Assembly: GCA_001310415.1 (NCBI GenBank)
Contig: BAXE01000011.1
Location: 87,628 to 151,627, forward strand
Direction: 5' to 3'
Source of the DNA: Enterovibrio sp. JCM 19048
GTDB taxonomy: Bacteria; Pseudomonadota; Gammaproteobacteria; Enterobacterales; Vibrionaceae
Length of the DNA: 64,000 bases
The notes beneath the pieces are model-generated. The model was not told where the DNA came from and made no database searches. It saw nothing but the letters and a program-made list of their open reading frames with translations. The position numbers were made by a program, and so were the translations under genes. How positions within the stretch are numbered: the first letter of the stretch is position 1; each line of letters starts with the position of its first letter. Positions 58,135-64,000 of this stretch are shown piece by piece.

Positions 58135-58287
58135 GTGTTTCGCGCAATCAATAAATTTCTGGTGAGACTGACAACCTTGTCACTGGTGATGCTCACAGTG
58201 AAAGTGAGCTGGATTTATCTGGTACCGATGGCGGTACTGATGAAAACGCACCGCAGCGAGTTGCTGCCGTCACAGCTGAAACGATAA
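58135..58287 (+). CDS. Small predicted membrane protein (50 aa)
   Basis: A GTG-started ORF of 50 codons, preceded by GGAAAGGG. It contains one likely membrane helix (SLVMLTVKVSWIYLVPMAV) between a basic N-terminus (FRAINKFLVRL) and a charged C-terminus (KTHRSELLPSQLKR), a positive-inside layout typical of real small membrane proteins. It fills the gap between the ilvIH and pyk terminators. I do not recognise a family; function unknown. Confidence 0.5.
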   Translation: MFRAINKFLVRLTTLSLVMLTVKVSWIYLVPMAVLMKTHRSELLPSQLKR

Positions 58288-58311
58288 GCTGTCTGTCCAC
58301 CAGCAGAAAAC

Positions 58312-58338
58312 AAAAAAGGAGCCAATCGGCTCCTTTTT
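58312..58338. terminator. Bidirectional terminator (small ORF / pyk)
   Basis: AGGAGCC-AATC-GGCTCCT with A-run before and T-run after, lying between convergent genes. Confidence 0.9.
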
Positions 58339-58358
58339 TCATGCTTGCTATACGTCGA

Positions 58359-59771
58359 TTACAGAACGTGTACAGAAGCAGTGTTAGTAGTACCAGAAGC
58401 AACCAGTGCGCCTGAAACCATAACAACGATGTCGCCTTTCGCGCCCAGACCAGATTCCAGTGCGATTTCTTTACCACGACGGTAGAACTCGTCAGTGTTT
58501 TCGAACTGGTTAACAACCACTGGCGTGATACCTTTGCTCAGGCACAGTTGCGCAGCGGTTTTCTCGTTGGTGGTAACTGCGATGATGTTTGCAGTTGGGA
58601 AGTACTTACGTACTGAACGCGCAGATTTACCCGCTTCAGTCGCAACAACGATCAGTGGAGCACCCAGTTTCTCTGCAGTGTCTACCGCGCCTTTACAAAC
58701 TGCTTCAGTGATGCGCAGACGTGGGCTGTCCAGACGTGAACCCAGCTCAGCTTTCAGTACAGAGTCAGTACGCTTCGCGATTTGTGCCATGATGGTCACT
58801 GCTTCTACAGGGTATTTACCCTTCGCAGTTTCACCAGACAGCATAACTGCGTCAGTACCGTCCATGATTGCGTTTGCAACGTCACCCGCTTCTGCGCGAG
58901 TTGGACGTGGGTTCTTGATCATTGAGTCCAGCATTTGAGTTGCAGTGATTACAACTTTACGTGCACGGTTACATTTCTCGATCATCATCTTCTGAGCGAA
59001 GATAACTTCTTCTGCTGGGATTTCAACACCCAGGTCGCCACGTGCAACCATGATGCCGTCAGACAGGTCAAGGATCTCGTCGAAGTTGTCAACGCCTTCC
59101 TGGTTCTCAATTTTAGAGATGATTTGGATGTTCTCGCCGCCGTTTGCAGCCAGAAGATCACGGATTTCTTTAACGTCTGAACCTTTACGGATGAAAGATG
59201 CAGCGATGAAGTCAACGCCTTGCTCACAACCGAATACCAGGTCTTTTTTGTCTTTTTCAGACAGTGCTGGCAGGTTTACAGAAACGCCTGGCAGGTTAAC
59301 ACCTTTGTTTTCGCCCAGATCGCCGTTGTTCAGAACCTTACAGATAACGTCAGTTTCAGTTGTCTCAAGAACTTCCATCTCGATCAGACCGTCGTCAACC
59401 AGGATAGTGTTACCTGCAGACAGGTCTTTCGCGAAACCAGGGTAAGTTACTGCTACACGCTCAGCGTTACCAACAACGGTTGCGTCGGTAGTGAAAGTGA
59501 AAGTTTGACCTGCAACCAGAGCCACATCGTTGCCGCCTTCCAGTTTGATGGTGCGGATTTCAGGACCTTTGGTATCCAGCAGGATAGCCAGTTGTTTGCC
59601 GGTGTTTTTCATCACTTCACGCCAGTTTGCGATACGCGTACCGTGCTCAGCGAAGTCACCGTGTGAGAAGTTCAGACGCATTACGTTCATGCCAGCGTCA
59701 GCCAGCTTGGTCAGCATCTCAACAGATTCAGTTTTTGGTCCAATCGTACAAACGATTTTGGTCTTTTTCAT
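58359..59771 (-). CDS. pyk: Pyruvate kinase, PykF-like
   Basis: Converts phosphoenolpyruvate and ADP to pyruvate and ATP. Intact at 470 residues, the PykF length. [37 protein letters not shown], the catalytic-lysine region [11 protein letters not shown], and the effector/substrate loop [18 protein letters not shown] are all present. Codon use is strongly biased, like the ribosomal genes, which suits high expression. AGAGAACC precedes the start. Confidence 0.96.
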   Translation of the reverse strand: MKKTKIVCTIGPKTESVEMLTKLADAGMNVMRLNFSHGDFAEHGTRIANWREVMKNTGKQLAILLDTKGPEIRTIKLEGGNDVALVAGQTFTFTTDATVVGNAERVAVTYPGFAKDLSAGNTILVDDGLIEMEVLETTETDVICKVLNNGDLGENKGVNLPGVSVNLPALSEKDKKDLVFGCEQGVDFIAASFIRKGSDVKEIRDLLAANGGENIQIISKIENQEGVDNFDEILDLSDGIMVARGDLGVEIPAEEVIFAQKMMIEKCNRARKVVITATQMLDSMIKNPRPTRAEAGDVANAIMDGTDAVMLSGETAKGKYPVEAVTIMAQIAKRTDSVLKAELGSRLDSPRLRITEAVCKGAVDTAEKLGAPLIVVATEAGKSARSVRKYFPTANIIAVTTNEKTAAQLCLSKGITPVVVNQFENTDEFYRRGKEIALESGLGAKGDIVVMVSGALVASGTTNTASVHVL

Positions 59772-60401
59772 GTAGGGTTCTCTCCGGTCGAACTTTTACC
59801 CAAGGGATAATTGTCGCTGCAGTCACGATGTCCAGGTTCTTGATGTATGTAATAAAACAACAAGCTACTGCGTGATGACATGGCATTTTTGCCGATTGCG
59901 TTTACAGCGTTAATACAGGTTCATGACAACTTAATTGCGTTGTCCAAACAGCGGATTGCTTGGACAACACAACTCATCCATGAAAGCGGACACAGTATAC
60001 ATACTTTAAGTGGCGGAAATTTGATCGCAGGCAATGGATAAAGGGTTATTCCCAGCTTCATGCCAACTTCCACTCAAATGATACAGAGCATGCCCACTCA
60101 AGAGGGCTGTAAATTTACCACATAAAATGCAGCAGATCACTAATCAGCAACGAAAGGATAAAGAGTCTTGAACCTTGATAACTTCCCGGCTGGAGCGGGT
60201 GTTTTGCGCCGAAATACCCGCATTTGGCGAAGGTTTTTCATGAAATAAAATGACATAGCGAAACAGACCTTGTGAAAGTTGTAAAAGTTTTCACCCATTC
60301 GTCGAGCTATGTCTCGTAATGTGCAATGCAGGTTTTATCACTGCACGGCTTGTTGAAACAGGTCGGCGGCAATGTGCCGAAATACGGGGTGGGGGAGATT
60401 G
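59772..60401. promoter_or_regulatory. Long pyk upstream region with 9-bp inverted repeat
   Basis: No recognised gene. GTTGTCCAA-N12-TTGGACAAC (59939-59968) is a perfect 9-bp inverted repeat about 170 bases upstream of pyk. On the pyk strand TTGTCA, 17 bases, TGTAAA (59902-59930 region) is a possible promoter just downstream of it. A further GCGGGT/ACCCGC pair near 60198-60226 has no T-run. The 430 bases beyond are otherwise unexplained. Confidence 0.4.
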
Positions 60402-60527
60402 ATGACTGAACCATTTTCATGGCAGGAAGGCGTGATTACCGGTGATCTTTTCCGCACGGTATGCTTACGCAGGGGAAGGCGTTATTTTGCGTTTGTGGGT
60501 CAGTCCCAGGTAAAAGCAGTGGTGTAG
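60402..60527 (+). CDS. Possible small protein (41 aa)
   Basis: ATG-started ORF (MTEPFSWQEGVITGDLF...) with GGGGGAG four bases upstream, a strong SD at short spacing. It ends one base before the convergent diguanylate cyclase stop codon. No family recognised and no membrane segment. It could be a chance ORF, or the remnant of a longer one given the base losses elsewhere. Confidence 0.3.
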   Translation: MTEPFSWQEGVITGDLFRTVCLRRGRRYFAFVGQSQVKAVV

Positions 60528-60528
60528 T

Positions 60529-61421
60529 TCAGCTGACACCAAGCGCATTCATGTCGTAATGGACTACCTGATTTCTGCCGCTGCGTTTTGCTGTGTAGAG
60601 TGATTCATCTGCACGAAGGCTGGCAGAAAGAAAGTCTTCCCCGGCATCGACGGGCGTGGCACCAATCGATACGGTGCAGTGTACTTTCCTGGGTTGTCCG
60701 TTACCGTAGCTGACGTTGACCTGGCACTTTTCAACCGCCTCGCGCAGTGCTTCCATTCTTTGGTGCAGGATGGCCGAATCGTCAGACCACAGCAGCAGCG
60801 CAAATTCTTCGCCGCCTAAGCGAAATGCCTGTTCGTCGGAGTGAGTGGCATCCTCAATAACCCGTGCGAATTGGCGCAGAACAAGGTCGCCTACAGCATG
60901 GCCAAATGTGTCGTTGATCCGCTTGAAGTGGTCGATATCGACCATGGCCAGATAGCGGGTACGGGTTTCATGCGCGGGACGTTGGGCGAACAACTCCATC
61001 AGATAACGGCGGTTGTAGAGGTTGGTCAGATCGTCACGGTTGGCGATGTCTTTCAGGGTCTGCTCTCGGCGAACCTGATCCGTCACCACACTGACGAAAG
61101 TGCACATGGCTTTCTCGCTTCCCAGTCAATGACCCTGTCAGTGATCTCGGCGATCATGGGGTTGCCTTTCAGATCCATGTGATTGATCACCTGGGGTGGC
61201 GTTGGCAAGTCAGTCTGAATGGCGTAGTCGTAGCGGCGCTGCGCTTCCGGCCAATGATCTTCCTCAAACAGCACCTTGATTGTTTCCAGACTCAAGACCT
61301 CTTCTGCGCTGTTCATACCGCTGAACCGCGCAAACGCGTTATTGGCATATTTAGGGACAAAATTGATGTGAATAACGCACGGGTTAGGGTGGACATCAAG
61401 GATGTCTTTAAAATTCGGCAT
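60529..61421 (-). CDS. PAS-GGEEF diguanylate cyclase (frameshifted)
   Basis: Soluble predicted c-di-GMP synthase, 297 residues after repair. The first 120 residues look like a PAS domain (NPCVIHINFVPKYANNAFARFSG, ending VIDWEAEKAMCTFVSVVTD). The cyclase half has RDDLTNLYNRRYLM, MVDIDHFKRINDTFGHAVGD and RLGGEEFALLL, so catalysis is expected. No RxxD inhibitory site is seen. One base is lost near 61110, at the PAS/linker junction. It is the third GGDEF protein in 30 kb. Confidence 0.87.
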
Positions 61422-61720
61422 TAACTGGGGAAGAGTCTGGTCAAATAATTGTGAAATTTATCACTTACGGCTGTAGAAACTGCGATACATTTCAAGCTTT
61501 TGTGACTGAGTCGGCGAAATTTTGTCTAATTGGCTCTCAGTATTACATTTATTAAAGTAACGCCTCGAAGCTTTATCGGTTTGATGAATGAATGGACGGA
61601 AATGTAGACACGTTATGGCTGTAATCCTGGAGGTGACAGAAACCTTCTCATTGTCGGGACATATCCGTGATACCGAGTGCGATAAGCTCAGAAAGAATGT
61701 TGCGCAAAGGTTAAGATGTC
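61422..61720. other. Spacer between PAS-GGEEF and RHH genes
   Basis: About 300 bases, AT-rich in the first half. A 48-codon ORF at 61615-61761 has no family resemblance and overlaps the next gene in another frame, so I leave it out. Divergent promoters are expected here. Confidence 0.4.
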
Positions 61721-62050
61721 ATGTGTACCATCTTCGCAGGCCAGGATTGTACAAACTATGAAATGCAATCCCGCTCTATCCGCCTCGGCGGGCACTCCAC
61801 CAGTGTCAGGCTGGAACGAAAGTTCTGGCAGATTATTGATCATATTGCATCCAGCCAAGGCATGAACACCGGCAAGTTCCTGACCACGCTGTATGACGAA
61901 GCCCTTGATATCAATGGTGACGTCAACAATTTTGCTTCACTGCTACGGTGCAGCTGTATTCTGTATCTCAGCGAGCCGCACGGCGTGCTGGATTTGGCTA
62001 ACGCCGAGCTTTGTGAGCGTGAAGCCAAACAGAAAGCGTCACTGCGTTAA
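61721..62050 (+). CDS. Ribbon-helix-helix domain protein (RHH_4-like)
   Basis: Intact, 109 residues. After a short start MCTIFAGQDCTNYEMQSRS comes IRLGGHSTSVRLER, a beta-strand-like segment, then two helices FWQIIDHIASSQGMNTGKF and LTTLYDEALDI, the ribbon-helix-helix pattern of small DNA-binding proteins. A conserved tail NFASLLRCSCILYL matches the family as I recall it. Target unknown; no toxin or partner gene is next to it. AAGG lies ten bases before the ATG. Confidence 0.72.
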   Translation: MCTIFAGQDCTNYEMQSRSIRLGGHSTSVRLERKFWQIIDHIASSQGMNTGKFLTTLYDEALDINGDVNNFASLLRCSCILYLSEPHGVLDLANAELCEREAKQKASLR

Positions 62051-62160
62051 GCCTGTAAAAGCTGCATTAACAAAAAATTTACATGCGGTAGCATGATACC
62101 ACCTGCCGATTTTCTCCCCCGTTATAGTGAATGTCATGATTCATTATTTCGGAGAGAGCC

Positions 62161-62555
62161 ATGACTAAGCTAATCCACTCCATGATCCGGGTGTTTGACC
62201 TGATGTTTCTATTCCATTCTATAAAACGGCATTGGATCTCGATATTGCCGAGCGCTTTGATCTCAATGGTTTTTCGCTTATTTACCTGCGAAATCCTGCC
62301 AATGACTTTGAGCTGGAACTGACCCATAACCACGCTCAGCAAACCCCTTATACCCATGGCACTGGCTATGGGCATCTCGCCGTGTGTGTCGATGACATTG
62401 CTGCCAAACACCAGTTGCTGACAGATGCAGGACTTTCCCCGACAGATCTTAAAACCATGACCTATCAGGATAAGCCAATGGCGAGATTCTTTTTTCTGAC
62501 AGATCCCGACGGATACAAGATTGAGTTTCTGGAGCGTTTTGGACGCTTTCAGTAA
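62161..62555 (+). CDS. VOC-family protein, lactoylglutathione lyase-like (frameshifted)
   Basis: Glyoxalase/bleomycin-resistance fold, 131 residues after repair. Candidate metal ligands in GloA order: His in KLIHSMIRV, Glu in FELELTHN, His in GYGHLAVCV, Glu in GYKIEFLE. That fits glyoxalase I (methylglyoxal detoxification with glutathione), though paralogues exist. One base is lost near 62200 (CCC to CC; VFDPDVSIPFYKTAL after repair). GGAGAGAG precedes the start. Confidence 0.82.
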
Positions 62556-62602
62556 GCAATAAATCAATAAGCCGGAACATACCGGAAAGCGAGGAATGCG
62601 TG

Positions 62603-63144
62603 ATGAACAACCCTACCTACACTCGACGAACCATTCTGAAAATGGGCGTGATCACAGCGACGGCAGCCTACGCCTATGTGGCGGCAGGGATCTCCCTGTC
62701 AGGAAAACCTGGGCGATGACGGTCAATACGCTGGATGACAACACGGCCAATGCGCTGCTTCAAATCAGTCGGAGCATTTACCCGCATCCTATGTTGGATG
62801 ACCTGTTTTATGCCCGCTGCGTGGAGAGTATCGACGCCAAAGCCGGGCAGGATCCGGCACTGAAAGAGGCGATCACTGAAGGCGTGGCCACGCTTACCCA
62901 GCAGGCAGGTGGTGATTGGGCAAGTGCTTCAGCCGAAAAGCAGGCCGCTTTGCTTCGGGCAGTGGCGACTGAACCATTTTTTCAGGCAGTGCGTGGCGAC
63001 ATGGTGGTGTCCTTGTATGACAACCCCGGTCTTTGGCCGCAATTTGGTTATGAAGGCCCGTCGTTTCCCAAAGGTGGCTACATCAACCGCGGTTTCAACG
63101 ACATTGACTGGTTACCGGAGACAGGGAAGGGAGAAGCGTCATGA
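62603..63144 (+). CDS. Tat-exported small subunit, gluconate 2-dehydrogenase subunit 3-like (frameshifted)
   Basis: 180 residues after repair. The N-terminus carries a twin-arginine motif TRRTILK followed by a hydrophobic stretch (MGVITATAAYAYVAAGISL), so it should be exported folded, probably carrying its partner. The rest (SIYPHPMLDDLFYARCVESID, GYEGPSFPKGGYINRGFNDIDW) resembles subunit 3 of membrane-bound gluconate/sugar dehydrogenases. One A is lost near 62706 (five to four), between the signal and the mature part. It overlaps the GMC gene by four bases. Confidence 0.78.
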
Positions 63145-64000
63145 CAAAGCAGTATGACTTGAACGACAACGGTGTTGTAGTGGTGATTGGATCCGGCGCA
63201 GGCGGCGGCACCCTGAGTAACGAGCTGGCACAAAAAGGGGTGGATGTGGTTTGTCTTGAACCGGTTCCCGTCTCGATTTTCGCACGGATTTCGTCAACAA
63301 CGAGTGGAAGATGTTTGGCAAAGAAGCCTGGCTGGATCCCCGCACGACATCCGGAAGCTGGGAAGTGGCGAGAGATTTCCCCGGCTTGCCGCCTGGATTT
63401 GTAAAACGGTCGGTGGCTCAACGCTGCATTGGGCAGGGGCAAGTCTTCGTATTCAGGATCATGAGTTTCGCGCCAAATCCGAGTACGGCGATGTGAAAGA
63501 CGCTCAACTGTTGGATTGGCCAATCACTTTGGTTGAGCTTGCGCCTTACTACGATAAAGCGGAAGACAAAATGGGGGTTACCCGCACTCATGACATTCCC
63601 GGCCTGCCCGGTAACAACAACTTTAAAGTGTTGCAGGCAGGGGCGGGCAAGTTGGGTTACCAGAAAGTGCATACCGGCCGGATGGCGATCAACTCCCAGC
63701 CCCGGGATGGACGCGCTGCCTGTCAGCAGCTTGGGTTTTGTTTCCAGGGCTGTCGTATGGGGGCAAAGTGGTCGACACTGTACACGGAAATCCCCAAAGC
63801 TGAAGCCACAGGCCATTTCGAGCTTCGGCCAAACAGTCATGTGCTGAAAATCACCCATGACGCATCAGGGAAAGTAGACGGTGTGCTCTATGTCGACGGT
63901 GACGGCAACCAGCAGCACCAAAAGGCACGCATTGTCTGTGTGGCGGGAAACTCCATTGAAAGCCACGTATTTTGCTGAACTCTGCATCGAACATGTACCC
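63141..64000 (+). CDS. GMC-family oxidoreductase, 5' part (frameshifted, runs off window)
   Basis: Catalytic FAD subunit of a periplasmic sugar or sugar-acid dehydrogenase. The FAD loop VVVIGSGAGGGTLSNELAQKG, the conserved KTVGGSTLHWAGASLR and CFQGCRMGAKWSTLYTEIP are seen; the Cys-rich loop is typical of the gluconate 2-dehydrogenase group. No export signal of its own is visible, so it is likely carried by the Tat subunit. Three bases are lost near 63262, 63383 and 63963. A cytochrome c subunit would be expected downstream, outside the window. Confidence 0.82.

Noticed and set aside
61615..61761. A 48-codon ORF overlapping the start of the ribbon-helix-helix gene
   Set aside because: No family resemblance, out of frame with a well-supported gene, and short enough to occur by chance.

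Overview
The window reads as a core-chromosome segment of a member of the Vibrionaceae (Gammaproteobacteria). Three kinds of evidence support this: protein-level resemblance to Vibrio, Photobacterium and E. coli orthologues recalled from memory; the neighbourhood djlA-rluA-rapA beside folA-apaH-apaG-rsmA-pdxA-surA-lptD; and leuO, a FadD15-like acyl-CoA synthetase and ilvIH close to leuABCD. The moderately high GC would suit a Grimontia or Enterovibrio-like genus, but that is a guess.

Layout. 0-8 kb: end of tamA, tamB, fbp, mpl and ubiX (cell-envelope assembly, gluconeogenesis, murein recycling, ubiquinone). 8-11 kb: a universal stress protein and a fused TRAP permease with no binding-protein gene beside them. 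11-20 kb: argR, mdh, ispB, rplU-rpmA, cgtA, yjjP-yjjB, folA. 18-31 kb, minus strand except djlA: apaH, apaG, rsmA, pdxA, surA and lptD, then djlA, a D-2-hydroxyacid dehydrogenase, rluA and rapA. 31-35 kb: a PIN-PhoH ATPase and two diguanylate cyclase-type proteins. 35-39 kb: thiBPQ under a TPP riboswitch, and a DUF547 protein. 39-45 kb: leuABCD with a leucine-rich leader peptide and attenuator. 45-50 kb: a TetR/adaptor/RND efflux operon. 50-58 kb: PAP2 phosphatase, MJ1255-type glycosyltransferase, leuO, acyl-CoA synthetase, ilvIH. 58-64 kb: a small membrane ORF, pyk, a PAS-GGDEF protein, a ribbon-helix-helix protein, a VOC/GloA-like protein, and the start of a Tat-exported subunit plus GMC dehydrogenase operon that runs off the end.

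Quality warning. Of the 52 protein genes over 60 codons that I accept, 34 are broken by frameshifts. I located 73 sites, and every one is a net loss (71 of one base, two of two bases), nearly always in a short homopolymer; none is a gain. Essential genes such as lptD and ispB are hit, and once the missing bases are added back each complete gene becomes a multiple of three close to its family length. I treat these as sequence or assembly errors, not pseudogenes. Genes are annotated over their full repaired span, and break positions are given to within a few bases.

How the genes work together. Most are housekeeping: outer-membrane biogenesis (TamAB, SurA, LptD), ribosome and RNA work (RplU, RpmA, Obg, RsmA, RluA, RapA), and branched-chain amino-acid synthesis (LeuABCD, IlvIH, LeuO). 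The best-supported regulation is the leu attenuator, the TPP riboswitch with a predicted RBS-masking hairpin, and an Lrp-like palindrome upstream of ilvIH. I saw no CRISPR array, insertion sequence, prophage, tRNA or rRNA, and no clearly novel multi-gene system. The most open questions are the orphan TRAP permease/USP pair, the PAP2-glycosyltransferase pair, the structured leuO leader and several small ORFs.
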